Below, in pieces: positions 1 to 9,015 of a stretch of 64,000 bases of DNA; the first letter of the stretch is position 1; each line of letters starts with the position of its first letter. This stretch comes from Streptomyces sp. NBC_00683. GTDB lineage: Bacteria > Actinomycetota > Actinomycetes > Streptomycetales > Streptomycetaceae. The stretch spans positions 4,960,001 through 5,024,000 of the forward strand of contig NZ_CP109013.1 of NCBI RefSeq assembly GCF_036226745.1, read 5' to 3'. The notes below the pieces were generated by a model that saw nothing but the letters and a program-made list of their open reading frames with translations, did not search any database and was not told where the DNA came from. The translations under genes were made by a program, and so were the position numbers.

Positions 1-2
1 GC

Positions 3-2420
3 GTGAAGGCCCCTGTGGAGGACTCCGAGCCCCACGAGGCGGCCGAGGAGGTTGCCGCGGCTGACGGGGCGGCTGTGCCCCCGGAGACGGACGAGGCGGC
101 TGCCGTCGAAATCGACACCACGCACGAGGCGTCCGCCGATGCCGGGTCTTCGGACGACGAGGACCCGGACCCGGACTCCGACGCCGACTCCGCGCCGGCC
201 TCCGAAGCCGGTTCGGGCAGCGATGCGGGGTCGGAGGAGCCGGCCGAGCCGTCCGACTCCGGGCCTGCGCAGGAATCTGACTCCGACGCGGAAGCGGAAG
301 CAGACGCGGAAGCGGAAGCCGGCGCTGAGGCCGCTTCCGGGTCCGACGCCGAGCCGGAGTCCCGCTCCGGGGCCGAGCCCGACGCCGCCTCAGGAGCCGC
401 TGATGAGGCCCCCTCCGAGCCGTCCTCCACAGCGGAGCCGAACGACGCGCGGCTGCGCGCCGCCGTCGCGGCGTGGGTCGCGAAGGGGGGCGACGAGGAC
501 TCCGTGCCCGAGGACTCCGCGTCCGAGGACTCCGCGCCCGAGCCGGACGCGAAGCCCGCGCAGGGCGACGCGTCCGAGGCTGTGACCGGGGCGGACACGG
601 ACAAGGCTGCGGACGTCAGCGCCACCTCCGACGCGCCCCGCGTGCCCAGGACCCGCGAGGAGGCCACGCCCGAGAAGGCCGAGAAGGCCAAGACGTCCGG
701 CAAGGCCGAGCAGGCCGAGCAGGCCGAGCAGGCCGAGCAGGCCGAGCAGGCCGAGTCCGAGGACCCGGCCGTTCCCGCGGAGCCCGCTGAGGACAAGCGA
801 GGAATCGATCAGCCGACCACCGCCTTCAAGGCGCTGCGGCCCGGCCGGATCGACCAGCCGACGACCGCGCTGAAGCTTCCCCGGGACACGAGGCGGGACA
901 CCCCCGAGGCCCCCGCCGAGCGGACCAGCAAGTTCGTACCGCTGCGGTCGGACGACGCGGGCCCGCCCCCGGCGCCCGCCCCCCGCCGGTCCGATGCGTC
1001 CGCGTCCGCGCCCCGCATCGGCCCCACGGTCACCCCGGACCTCACTCCGGGCCGCACGGCGGATCCCGGCCGTCCGGCCGGCGCCGTCCCCGGGCTCACC
1101 GAGGCGGAGCGCACCCGGCAGCAGCCCATGCCGCCCCTGCCACCGCTCGACCTGCTCGCCGAGCTGACGAACACCCCGCCGCCCCCGCAGACCCCGGTCC
1201 GCACGGCGGTCCGGCGGGTCAAGATCTGGACGCCGCTGCTGCTGCTCGTCGTGATCGTCTTTGCGATCGCGCAGGCGGTGCGGCCTCTTCCCGAGCCCAC
1301 GCTGACGCTCTCCGCCGACCCGACGTACACCTTCGGCGGCGAGAAGCTGGAGATGCCGTGGCCGGAAGAGGGCCAGGGCGTCGTCGAGGTCGAGGGCGTC
1401 GGCACCATCGGTTCGTACGGCACGGAGAAGACCGCGCCGATCGCGAGCGTCGCGAAGATCATGACGGCGTACGTGATCCTCAAGGAGCACCCGATCACCG
1501 GCAAGCAGGACGGTGAGCAGATCGAGGTCGACAAGACGGCGGGCGAGGAGGCCAACCGTCCCCAGGAGTCGACGGCGCCCATCAAGGAGGGGCAGAAGTA
1601 CACGGAGCGTCAGATGCTCCAGCTCCTGATGATCCCGTCGGGGAACAACGTGGCGCGGCTGCTCGCACGCTGGGACGCCACGACGGTGGAGGCCTTCGTC
1701 GACAAGATGAACGCGGCGGCCAAGGACCTCGGGATGACGAAGTCGACGTACACGGACCCGAGCGGTCTCGAGTCCTCGACCGAGTCCACGCCCGCCGACC
1801 AGCTCAAGCTGGCCAGGGCGGTCCTGCAGTACGACGTCTTCCGCGAGATCGTGAACATGCCCCAGGCCGACATCCCGGGCATCGGCAAGACCATCTACAA
1901 CAACAACAACATCCTGCTGGAACCCGGTGTCAGCGGCATCAAGACCGGTTCCTCCACCCCGGCCGGCGGCAACCTCATCTGGACCGCGGAGACGGTCGTC
2001 GACGGGAAGAGCCGGCGGATCATCGGCGCGGTGATGGGTGCCGACGTCGACGGCACGCTGGACGCCAAGCTGCAGCGCGCCATACAGAGCAGCCTCGGCC
2101 TGATCCAGGCCGCGCAGAAGGGCGTCGACTCCGCCACCGTCGTCAAGAAGGGCCAGGTCGTCGGCTACGTCGACAACGGGCTCGGCGGCAGGACACCGGT
2201 GGTCTCCACCAAGGACCTGAAGGCGGTCGGCTGGGGCGGGCTCCAGGTGGAACTCGACCTCGGCGACGGCGGGGAGACGCTCCCGCACGCGGCCAAGGCG
2301 GGCACGGTCGTCGGCGAAGTGACGGTCGGTACCGGCCCGGGGAAGGTCTCGGCCCCCGTCGCCCTCCAGAGCGAGATGACGGAACCGGCCTTCGGCGACA
2401 GGCTGACCCGGATCACCTGA
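3..2420 (+). CDS. D-alanyl-D-alanine carboxypeptidase (peptidase S11) with long acidic N-terminal region
   Basis: This is a low-molecular-weight penicillin-binding protein that trims the terminal D-Ala of peptidoglycan stem peptides outside the membrane. The catalytic domain shows the S11 triad: SVAK (S482, K485), SGN (S546, N548) and KTG (647-649). One membrane helix lies at about 408-428, so the roughly 400-residue N-terminal part should be cytoplasmic (type II topology). That part is extremely rich in Glu, Asp, Ala and Ser, includes tandem Ala-Glu-Gln repeats encoded by a 9-nt repeat at 705-755, and two similar IDQPTTA motifs around residues 268-292. The GTG at position 3 is at the window edge, so the true start may lie upstream. 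The function of the acidic region is unknown; it could be a cytoplasmic interaction or phosphorylation region. Confidence 0.88.
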   Translation: MKAPVEDSEPHEAAEEVAAADGAAVPPETDEAAAVEIDTTHEASADAGSSDDEDPDPDSDADSAPASEAGSGSDAGSEEPAEPSDSGPAQESDSDAEAEADAEAEAGAEAASGSDAEPESRSGAEPDAASGAADEAPSEPSSTAEPNDARLRAAVAAWVAKGGDEDSVPEDSASEDSAPEPDAKPAQGDASEAVTGADTDKAADVSATSDAPRVPRTREEATPEKAEKAKTSGKAEQAEQAEQAEQAEQAESEDPAVPAEPAEDKRGIDQPTTAFKALRPGRIDQPTTALKLPRDTRRDTPEAPAERTSKFVPLRSDDAGPPPAPAPRRSDASASAPRIGPTVTPDLTPGRTADPGRPAGAVPGLTEAERTRQQPMPPLPPLDLLAELTNTPPPPQTPVRTAVRRVKIWTPLLLLVVIVFAIAQAVRPLPEPTLTLSADPTYTFGGEKLEMPWPEEGQGVVEVEGVGTIGSYGTEKTAPIASVAKIMTAYVILKEHPITGKQDGEQIEVDKTAGEEANRPQESTAPIKEGQKYTERQMLQLLMIPSGNNVARLLARWDATTVEAFVDKMNAAAKDLGMTKSTYTDPSGLESSTESTPADQLKLARAVLQYDVFREIVNMPQADIPGIGKTIYNNNNILLEPGVSGIKTGSSTPAGGNLIWTAETVVDGKSRRIIGAVMGADVDGTLDAKLQRAIQSSLGLIQAAQKGVDSATVVKKGQVVGYVDNGLGGRTPVVSTKDLKAVGWGGLQVELDLGDGGETLPHAAKAGTVVGEVTVGTGPGKVSAPVALQSEMTEPAFGDRLTRIT
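705..755 (+). repeat. 9-bp in-frame tandem repeat (Ala-Glu-Gln)
   Basis: Five consecutive copies of GCCGAGCAG followed by a partial sixth copy, within the acidic N-terminal region of the carboxypeptidase gene. Being a multiple of three, copy-number change would alter length without a frameshift. Confidence 0.85.
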
Positions 2421-2440
2421 CGGCAGTGAGGCCCGTGCTT

Positions 2441-2467
2441 CTGCCCGCCGCGTACACCGGCGGGCAG
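2441..2467 (+). terminator. Hairpin terminator after the carboxypeptidase gene
   Basis: A perfect 10-bp stem (CTGCCCGCCG with CGGCGGGCAG) and a 7-nt loop lie 21 bp after the stop codon. There is no T-tract, as is common in Streptomyces. Confidence 0.65.
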
Positions 2468-2640
2468 GGGCGCGGAGCCGGAGGTGCGGGGCAGGAAATG
2501 GGGCAGCGCGGAGAAAAACGCGCGTGCTAGCGTCCCGGAAGCAACGGTTGGGCGCCGGGACGCGTCCCTCCGGGTACGGATGAGGCCCGTGCGGTACATC
2601 GACGGTTCGGCAGGCCCGGGCGAGGACGGGGAGAGTCGCA

Positions 2641-4464
2641 GTGACGACGGCTGAGCCGACGCGGGCGAACGACAGCACGGCTGCCGGAAATCTGCGGGTC
2701 CGGATTCCGGCCCCGCGTGACGGCGGGCAGGACGGGCCCGACACGTCCGTACGGAACCGCCTCCTGCGCCATCCGGTCCTGCTGACGACCGCGGTCGCGG
2801 CCGCCGTGCACCTGCTGTGGTTCTTCTTCTTCGCGAACAGCGGCGGCGACATCGCCGCCCAGGACGCCTGGGCCGAGTTCGTCGGCCGCCACCCCGGTAC
2901 CGCGTACAACCTCGCCTGGTACGGGGGCATGCACCCCGTCTCGTACAGCGTGGTGTCGCCCTATCTGATGTCGGTGCTCGGCGTCCGTACGACGATGATG
3001 ATCGTCGGTACGGTCTCCTCCGCGCTCACGGCGCTGATCCTGGTCCGGGTGCCGGCCGTCCGCAACCCCCTCGCGTGCGCCCTCGCCGGGGCGTTCGCGT
3101 ACCTGTGCAACGCCCTGTCCGGACGGGTGACCTTCGGGCTCGGCATGATGTTCGCGCTGGGTGCGGTCGCCGCGGTCTTCTGCTGGCCCCACCGCTGGCG
3201 GTACAAGCGGTGGGCGAAGGCCGGTGTCGCCGCGCCGCTCGCCGGCCTCGCGACCGCGGGGAGTCCGGTCGCCGGGCTCTTCCTCGGTGTGGTGGCCGCG
3301 GCGCTCTTCCTGAACAAACGGCGCCCCGGGGCGTACGCACTGGGCCTGGCGCCCGCGGCGGTCGTGGCACTGTCCGCGTGGCTGTTCCCGTTCTCGGGTA
3401 CGCAGCCGATGGCGATCGGGACCCTGTCGCTGCCGTTCCTGTACGCCGTCTTCGTCTTCTTCCTCGTGCCGCGGGACTGGCGCACGGTGCGCACCGCCGC
3501 CGCGGTGTACGGCATCGGCACGCTGCTGACGTACGTGATCGACTCGCAGATCGGCTCGAACGTGTCGCGCATGGCGATGCTGTTCGCCGGGGTCGTGCTG
3601 CTCGCCGCCCTGCCGTACACGGCGCCGCGCACCCGCCGCTGGTACGCGCTGGTCATCGCCTTCGCGGGCCTGAACTTCTGGATCGGTTTCAAGGGCGTCG
3701 ACGACATCGTCCGTACCGCCCCGACCGCCTCCTGGAACCGCGAACTGGCCCCTCTGGTCAACCAGCTCCAGAAGGCCGGGGCGGAGAGGGGCCGGGTCGA
3801 GGTGGTGCCCGCCAGCAGCCACCGGGAGGCGTCGGCGCTCGCGCCGTACGTGAACCTGGCCCGCGGCTGGAACCGGCAGGCCGACATGAAGCGCAACCCG
3901 CTCTTCTACGACGACACCCTCAACGCCGTGAACTACCGGGAGTGGCTCGACCGCTGGGCCGTTCACTACGTCGTGCTGCCGACCGGGAAGCCGGACTCCA
4001 GCGGGGCGCTGCAGGAGACCGAGCTCGTCCAGGAGGGCCAGCCGTATCTGAAGGCGGTCTGGAGCGACGCCAACTGGAAGCTGTTCCGGGTCCTGGACCC
4101 GGTGCCGCTCGCCGATCCGCCCGCGACGGTCGAGCGCGCCGGAGCCGACGAGCTGACGATCCGGGTGCAGTCGGCGGGACGGGTGCTGATCCGGATCCCG
4201 TACTCGCGCTGGCTCGCCGTCGTGGACGACAAAGGCAAGAGTGTGGAGCGCCCGCAGGAGACGGAGGCCTCCAAGCAGCGTTCCGCGGAGGACGACGAAG
4301 CCCCGAAGGACTTCACCAACGCGCACGGCTGCCTGATCAAGGTGGACGAGGACCCGGACGGCGACGAGTGGACGGAGCTGCTCGCACCGCGGCCCGGGGT
4401 CTACCGGCTCGCGGCGCCGTACCAGCTGCAACCGGGTACGCCGTGTCCGGAGGAACTCCGCTGA
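2641..4464 (+). CDS. Polytopic membrane protein with large extracytoplasmic C-terminal domain
   Basis: A 607-aa protein. Roughly the first 350 residues form about ten hydrophobic helices, starting with a segment near residues 47-63 that contains FFFF. Residues about 350-607 are soluble and presumably outside the cell. The topology (multi-helix core, conserved acidic residues in the first loop such as DAWAEF, C-terminal soluble domain) resembles GT-C glycosyltransferase-like proteins. Similar Streptomyces proteins are sometimes called MFS transporters, but I see no MFS signature. It starts at GTG behind a GGGGAGAG ribosome-binding site. Substrate unknown; the glycosyltransferase-like idea is inference only. 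Confidence 0.75.
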   Translation: MTTAEPTRANDSTAAGNLRVRIPAPRDGGQDGPDTSVRNRLLRHPVLLTTAVAAAVHLLWFFFFANSGGDIAAQDAWAEFVGRHPGTAYNLAWYGGMHPVSYSVVSPYLMSVLGVRTTMMIVGTVSSALTALILVRVPAVRNPLACALAGAFAYLCNALSGRVTFGLGMMFALGAVAAVFCWPHRWRYKRWAKAGVAAPLAGLATAGSPVAGLFLGVVAAALFLNKRRPGAYALGLAPAAVVALSAWLFPFSGTQPMAIGTLSLPFLYAVFVFFLVPRDWRTVRTAAAVYGIGTLLTYVIDSQIGSNVSRMAMLFAGVVLLAALPYTAPRTRRWYALVIAFAGLNFWIGFKGVDDIVRTAPTASWNRELAPLVNQLQKAGAERGRVEVVPASSHREASALAPYVNLARGWNRQADMKRNPLFYDDTLNAVNYREWLDRWAVHYVVLPTGKPDSSGALQETELVQEGQPYLKAVWSDANWKLFRVLDPVPLADPPATVERAGADELTIRVQSAGRVLIRIPYSRWLAVVDDKGKSVERPQETEASKQRSAEDDEAPKDFTNAHGCLIKVDEDPDGDEWTELLAPRPGVYRLAAPYQLQPGTPCPEELR

Positions 4465-4546
4465 CGGGCTCGCGTCAGGCGCCCGGTCGAGCAAATAGTG
4501 CGGGAACTCTCCCTCTGCGGGCGCAGCACTGGCAAGGTGTGCTGCC

Positions 4547-5485
4547 ATGAGGTGCCAACATTGCGGGGGCGAACACATAGGTCCGTTGCCGGGCATGGTC
4601 TGTCCCCGGTGCGGTTCAGTGGCGCGTTCGGCCGGCGGGAGCGGTTCCTGGATCGCCCAAGAGACGCTGATGGGCCGGGTCTCCACCCTGCCCAGGAGGC
4701 GAAAAGTCCTGCTGGCGGCCGGAGTTGTGGTCGCGGCCGGGAGCCTGGCCACCGCTGTGTCGCTGCTCGCGTCGGGAGGCGGAGGAGGGCGCCCGGAGGC
4801 TGCGGGACGGGCCGGCGCCGTACCGGCTCCGATCGGTGGCGGAGCTCCGACCCGGATCGGACCGGGCGGCGACGAGAGCCCGGACGCTCCCGTGACGGAA
4901 TCCCCGAGCTCTCCGGAATCCCCCGACTCCTCGGCACCCGCGAGTGATCCGAGCAGTCCTGCGGATACGGGCGGGTACCGCTACAGCGCCTGGGCGGGCC
5001 CCGGTTGCACGACGGGCGACTACGCCGAGCACGGCCGCTTCGAGAACGGCGACGCGGGCTGGTACACCGTCGAGTCGGGTGGTTTCAGGGACAGTTCGTG
5101 CGACGGCCGGTTCAGCGCGGTCCCGATGTCCGGCAGTCCGACCGAGGACCGGGGCGGCAGTGCGGTCTGGTCCTGGCATCTGGGCGAAGGCTTCAGCGAG
5201 TGCACGCTGACCGTCTTCGTGCCGAGCAGCGTCCGCGACAACGACGTGGCGGGCAACCCCACCGTGTACCGGGTGCTCTCCGATCCCGGCGACGCGGACT
5301 CCGCCTATACGGGCTTCGCCGTGCGCCAGCCGGAGCACCGGGGTGAGCCGGTCGATGTGAAGAGCTACCCGGTGAAGGGCGACACCTTCGCCGTCCAGCT
5401 GATCGACCGGGGCCGGGACTGGGGCGATACGGACCTGGTGGGCGCGCACCATGCGGCGGCCCAGCTCAAGGCCTCGTGCCGCTGA
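4547..5485 (+). CDS. Zinc-ribbon-headed single-pass membrane protein, function unknown
   Basis: A 312-aa protein. The N-terminus has two CxxC knuckles (C3/C6 and C19/C22), a typical zinc ribbon. A positively charged stretch and one membrane helix follow at about 45-68. A Gly/Pro/Ser-rich linker (about 70-140) leads to a C-terminal soluble domain containing several Cys residues, which could form disulfides outside the cell. The architecture (cytoplasmic zinc ribbon, helix, external domain) is common in actinobacterial proteins of unknown role. The 3' end is 18 bp from the convergent ATP-grasp gene. Confidence 0.72.
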   Translation: MRCQHCGGEHIGPLPGMVCPRCGSVARSAGGSGSWIAQETLMGRVSTLPRRRKVLLAAGVVVAAGSLATAVSLLASGGGGGRPEAAGRAGAVPAPIGGGAPTRIGPGGDESPDAPVTESPSSPESPDSSAPASDPSSPADTGGYRYSAWAGPGCTTGDYAEHGRFENGDAGWYTVESGGFRDSSCDGRFSAVPMSGSPTEDRGGSAVWSWHLGEGFSECTLTVFVPSSVRDNDVAGNPTVYRVLSDPGDADSAYTGFAVRQPEHRGEPVDVKSYPVKGDTFAVQLIDRGRDWGDTDLVGAHHAAAQLKASCR

Positions 5486-5503
5486 GCCGGGTTGCCGTGC
5501 GGG

Positions 5504-6253
5504 TCAGCGGACGAACGCCCGGTCCCGTTCGGTGAGTTGGCCGACCGGGCCGGCGGCCCGGAGCACGACGTCCAGGGCGAGGTCCGGATCGGAGGCGTAA
5601 CAGCCGCTGGCCCAGGCAGCGTTGGCCTCGACGACCGCCCACTGCCCGGCGTCGGTGAGGCCGGCGTCGATGACGATCGCGGACGGCAGGGTGTGCCCTG
5701 CGGCGGCGAGCAGATCGGCGCCGAACGCGAGCGCCCCGGCAGACAGCGGACCCGTGCGGAGCCGGCCGTCCTCGGCGTACCGGCTTCCGCAGACCACGTG
5801 GCCGTCGAGCAGGTACAGGCGGTACTCGGCGGCGAACACGATGACATCGCTCACCAGCACCACGGTTTCGGGATCGATCGCGTCCGGACCGGGCAGCCGG
5901 GACCCGTCCGCGTACACCAGGGCCGGGATGCTCTTGTCGTTGGGCGACTTGACGAACGCGGGGCGGCGCAGCCCGTACGCCTCACGGATGGGCACGGCCC
6001 GGATCTCGCGCCGGGTGAACGCGACGGGCAGCCGGGCCAGCCAGTCGGCGGGCGCCTCCAGTGGCGCGATGCCCAGCGCGGGTGCCACGACGTCGGCGAA
6101 GGACGGTCCGGCATGTAGATGGCCGCCCCCGTCGCGCAGCCCCTCGGGCACGTCGAAGTCCGGCAGCTGCACGGTCCGCAGGCCGCGTCGGCGGGCGGTG
6201 TCGCGGAGGGTCCGCGCCGAGGCGGTGAGACGAGGGGGGAGTACGAGGGTCAT
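5504..6253 (-). CDS. ATP-grasp domain protein (R2K-like)
   Basis: About 250 aa. The C-terminal half carries features of the small ATP-grasp clade: a FVKSPNDKS segment (nucleotide-binding Lys), a central EYRLYLLDGHVV strand region and a late VIDAGL...VVEANAAW segment that supplies the metal-binding Asp/Glu/Asn. Family members ligate or modify peptides or amino acids; in Streptomyces they are often lone genes of unknown substrate. The start is uncertain: ATG at 6253 is used here, and GTG two codons upstream is possible. It is divergent from the phosphotransferase gene. Confidence 0.75.
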   Translation of the reverse strand: MTLVLPPRLTASARTLRDTARRRGLRTVQLPDFDVPEGLRDGGGHLHAGPSFADVVAPALGIAPLEAPADWLARLPVAFTRREIRAVPIREAYGLRRPAFVKSPNDKSIPALVYADGSRLPGPDAIDPETVVLVSDVIVFAAEYRLYLLDGHVVCGSRYAEDGRLRTGPLSAGALAFGADLLAAAGHTLPSAIVIDAGLTDAGQWAVVEANAAWASGCYASDPDLALDVVLRAAGPVGQLTERDRAFVR

Positions 6254-6395
6254 GGGCACCGATCATTCAGCAGGGGCACCCGTGTGACCCACCGGATTTC
6301 GCCGGGGCCCGCCACCGCCCCGGATGCCGCTGATGCCCGCCGCCGCAGCGGGATCTCGCTTGACGCCCGGCGCCGCAGCCCGCTTGCATCGCCTG

Positions 6396-7271
6396 ATGCA
6401 CGTCAACGAGGTGAAGACCGACACGGCGCTCGTACGCCGGCTGCTCGCCGCGCAGTTCCCCGCATGGGCGCACCTTCCCGTCGAGCCGGTCCGCTCCAGC
6501 GGGACGGTCAACGCCATCTACCGGCTGGGTGCGGACATGGCCGTGCGGCTGCCCCGCATCGAGGGCGGGTCGAAGGACGTGGCGACGGAACACCGCTGGC
6601 TGCCGCACCTCGCCCGGCACCTCCCCTTCGCCGTACCCGAACCGCTGGCCGAGGGCGCACCCGCCGAGGGCTACCCCTGGGCGTGGTCGGTCTGCCGCTG
6701 GATCGACGGCGAGAACCCGGAGGCGGGCAGCGGCTCCGTCCGGCTCGCGGCCGAACTGGCCGAATTCGTCGAAGCGTTGCGAGGCATCGACACCGAGGGT
6801 GGCCCGCCCGCGTTCCGGAGCGAGCCCCTGGAATCGCGCGACGCGGCCACGCGGGACGCCCTGGCCTCACTGCACGGAGTCATCGACAGCGCCGCGGCGG
6901 CAGCCGCCTGGGACGAGGCACTGCGGGCCCCCGGTCCACGGGATGCCGCCACCTGGGTCCACGGCGACCTTCAGCCCGGCAACGTCCTGCTCTCGGGCGG
7001 CCGGTTGAGTGCCGTCATCGACTTCGGGTGCATGGGGCTGGCCGATCCCGCGGTCGACCTGATCGCGGCGTGGTACCTGCTCACGGCCCCGGCGAGGCGG
7101 GCCTTCCGCGCGGCGCTGGAGGCGGACGACGCGAGCTGGGCACGGGGGAGGGGCTGGGCGCTGTCGATCGCGCTCATGGAACTCTCGTACTACCGGACCA
7201 CGAATCCGGTGATGGCGGCGACCGCACGGCATGTGATCGGCGAGATCCTCGACGACCGAAGGCCTGGCTGA
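6396..7271 (+). CDS. Aminoglycoside phosphotransferase (APH) family protein
   Basis: A kinase-like phosphotransferase. The catalytic motif VHGDLQPGNVLL (HGDxxxxN) and the metal-binding VIDFG motif are both intact, and the N-terminal lobe contains a RLPRIEGGSK segment. The length of about 290 aa fits the APH/choline kinase fold. ATG at 6396 is preferred because the conserved domain begins directly after it; an upstream in-frame ATG at 6324 would add 24 low-complexity residues. The substrate cannot be read from sequence, and most Streptomyces paralogues are not proven resistance enzymes. Confidence 0.82.
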   Translation: MHVNEVKTDTALVRRLLAAQFPAWAHLPVEPVRSSGTVNAIYRLGADMAVRLPRIEGGSKDVATEHRWLPHLARHLPFAVPEPLAEGAPAEGYPWAWSVCRWIDGENPEAGSGSVRLAAELAEFVEALRGIDTEGGPPAFRSEPLESRDAATRDALASLHGVIDSAAAAAAWDEALRAPGPRDAATWVHGDLQPGNVLLSGGRLSAVIDFGCMGLADPAVDLIAAWYLLTAPARRAFRAALEADDASWARGRGWALSIALMELSYYRTTNPVMAATARHVIGEILDDRRPG

Positions 7272-7306
7272 GACCGGCTCGACAGCGTGAGCACTCGCAC
7301 GGTGAC

Positions 7307-7807
7307 TCACACGGCGCGCTCCATGCACACCAGATCCTCCCGCTCGTCCCAGGACTCGGTGACGGCGAAGCCGAGCCGTTCGTACAGGGCGATGGCGCCT
7401 GTCCGCCACTTCCACACGGACAGCCCCACCGTGCTCACGCCGTCCTCCGCGCATCGCGCGAGCGCGGCACCGAGCAGCTCCGAAGCGACGCCTCGGCCCC
7501 GGGAGGACGGGGCGGTCCAGAGTCGTTTGACCTCGGATCTTCTCTCGACGGGGGCGGTCACCACGAGGCAGCCCACTGCCTCGCCCCCGCTCAGTGCCAC
7601 CAGCACGACATCGTTCGCGAACGCCGTCCGCGGATCCAGGATCTCCGCGCGATAGCGGTCCGGCAGCGCTCCGGCGTCGGGAACGGGCTTGCCCTTCTCC
7701 TCCTCGGTCCGCAGGTGGTAGGCCGCCAGCAGCCCGGACAGTCCGTCCTCCGTGGACGGGCCCGGACCGGGCCAGAGGACGATGGCGACCTCGCGTCGAT
7801 CAGTCAT
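7307..7807 (-). CDS. GNAT family N-acetyltransferase
   Basis: A 166-aa protein with a single GNAT fold. The acetyl-CoA binding motif is visible as APSSRGRGVASELL (R/Q-x-x-G-x-G/A), followed by the beta-5/alpha-4 region ending in ALYERLGFAVTESW. It is convergent with the upstream phosphotransferase gene. Acceptor substrate unknown. Confidence 0.85.
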   Translation of the reverse strand: MTDRREVAIVLWPGPGPSTEDGLSGLLAAYHLRTEEEKGKPVPDAGALPDRYRAEILDPRTAFANDVVLVALSGGEAVGCLVVTAPVERRSEVKRLWTAPSSRGRGVASELLGAALARCAEDGVSTVGLSVWKWRTGAIALYERLGFAVTESWDEREDLVCMERAV

Positions 7808-8056
7808 GGGCCCAGCATCACAGGACCGGTACCGGGACGGCGGACGGGGGCGTCATGGGGTGCCCGTGGAGGCCGGGGGAACGCGTGTGCCAGGGTATGC
7901 CGACAGCTCACGCCGGCCGGGCCTCGCGAGGTGGTCCGGCCCCGCGGCTGATTCCCGGGCTCCGGGACCCCGCGGTGGCGTCCGGGGCCGCGCTGTCGAA
8001 ACCTCCGGCGGAATTATCCCGTCCGGTCCGGCATCCCACCTCGTAGGAGTACATCC

Positions 8057-8491
8057 GTGAACGGAAAGCGCCGTCGACTGCTGCTGGCCGCCGTCGACCC
8101 CATGCTCGAGCCCGAGGAGCGGGTCGAGGTGACGTCCGTCGTGAACCTGAGTTCGGTCTCCGTGCGCCGGACAGCGGCGTTCGCGGCGGCCTCGGCGATC
8201 ATGAGCGGTGGTGGCATGGCCGTCGTCCCGGTGCCGGTCCCGATGTATCTGGCGATGACCGACCGCCGCATCTTCGTCTTCCGGGCGAACCCGACGTTCG
8301 CCCGGCCCGAGGAGCACCTGATGACGATTCCGCGCGCCGGTCTCGTCCGCTCGGAGATCAAGGAGCGGCTGCTCAACTCGTCCTTCGTCGTGTCCTCGCC
8401 GGACAACGAGCAGGGCTTGAAGATCGTCTTCCCGCTGGCGGGCCGCAAGGAACGGAACGCGATAGCGGCTGTCCTGCCCCTGGCAGGCTGA
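8057..8491 (+). CDS. Small protein with PH-like domain, function unknown
   Basis: A 144-aa protein without signal peptide. The centre contains a YLAMTDRRIFVFR strand pair followed by an acidic/basic beta-rich segment, resembling bacterial PH-like domains that recognise lipids or proteins. It starts at GTG 8057 behind AGGAG at 8045-8049. Its 3' end converges on the HxlR gene. Confidence 0.72.
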   Translation: MNGKRRRLLLAAVDPMLEPEERVEVTSVVNLSSVSVRRTAAFAAASAIMSGGGMAVVPVPVPMYLAMTDRRIFVFRANPTFARPEEHLMTIPRAGLVRSEIKERLLNSSFVVSSPDNEQGLKIVFPLAGRKERNAIAAVLPLAG

Positions 8492-8532
8492 CCGCCTCCC
8501 GGAGTGGTTCGGCGGCCGGGCGGAGTGACGCC

Positions 8533-8910
8533 TCAGGGATGTTCCGAGTCGTAGTCCGCCTGGCTCAGCTCGATGCCGGGGTTGTTGTCGACGGCCCACT
8601 CGGCCAGCTTCACGGCGGGTTCGATCAGGGTGCGACCCATCGCGGTCAGCTCGTACTCGACGCGCGGCGGTACCTCGGGGAACGCTGTGCGGGTCACGAG
8701 GCCGTCGCGCTCGAGGTGCCGGACCGTGCGGGTGAGCATGCGCTGCGAGATTCCCGGAATCCGCTGCTGGAGCTCGGTGAAGCGCATGCGTTCACCGTCG
8801 AGGGTGGCCACCACCAGCAGGGTCCACTTGTCGCCGATGCGGTCCAGGATGCCTCGGATCGCACGGCCGCCGTCACCGCGGATGAGGCAGCTGTTGCGGT
8901 ACTTCGACAT
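8533..8910 (-). CDS. HxlR family transcriptional regulator
   Basis: A 125-aa winged-helix regulator. It shows the HxlR signature: DKWTLLVVATLDGERMRFTEL, then GISQRMLTRTVRHLERDGLV and the wing PPRVEYELTAMG. A Cys near the N-terminus (C8) sits where redox-sensing members such as YodB/QorR carry their sensor Cys, so thiol/electrophile sensing is plausible (inference). ATG 8910 is chosen because the family's conserved Cys motif follows immediately. Divergent from the DoxX gene, its likely target. Confidence 0.88.
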   Translation of the reverse strand: MSKYRNSCLIRGDGGRAIRGILDRIGDKWTLLVVATLDGERMRFTELQQRIPGISQRMLTRTVRHLERDGLVTRTAFPEVPPRVEYELTAMGRTLIEPAVKLAEWAVDNNPGIELSQADYDSEHP

Positions 8911-8984
8911 CGGCGTTCCCTGTTCGCCACGCACACCGGTGTGCCTTTTGTAAGGCTTTTCATAGTCACCGATCATGTGCTTGC

Positions 8985-8997
8985 TTACAAGTCGTAA
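8985..8997. promoter_or_regulatory. Candidate HxlR operator
   Basis: TTAC-N5-GTAA dyad 19 bp before the doxX-like start codon. The left arm is part of a CTTACAA (8984-8990) that also pairs with TTGTAAG at 8948-8954. Location in the divergent promoter region fits autoregulation and control of the neighbour. Confidence 0.45.
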
Positions 8998-9015
8998 CCA
9001 TGACGGAGGACGCAG

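Noticed and set aside
390..2930. 846-codon open frame antisense to the carboxypeptidase
   Set aside because: GC-rich genomes give long antisense frames; it lacks domains and covers a clear gene with catalytic motifs.
2527..4752. 741-codon antisense frame opposite the membrane protein
   Set aside because: Arg/His/Gly-rich shadow translation with no domain.
6119..7951. 610-codon plus-strand frame across three genes
   Set aside because: Out of frame with the phosphotransferase and low-complexity; no domains.
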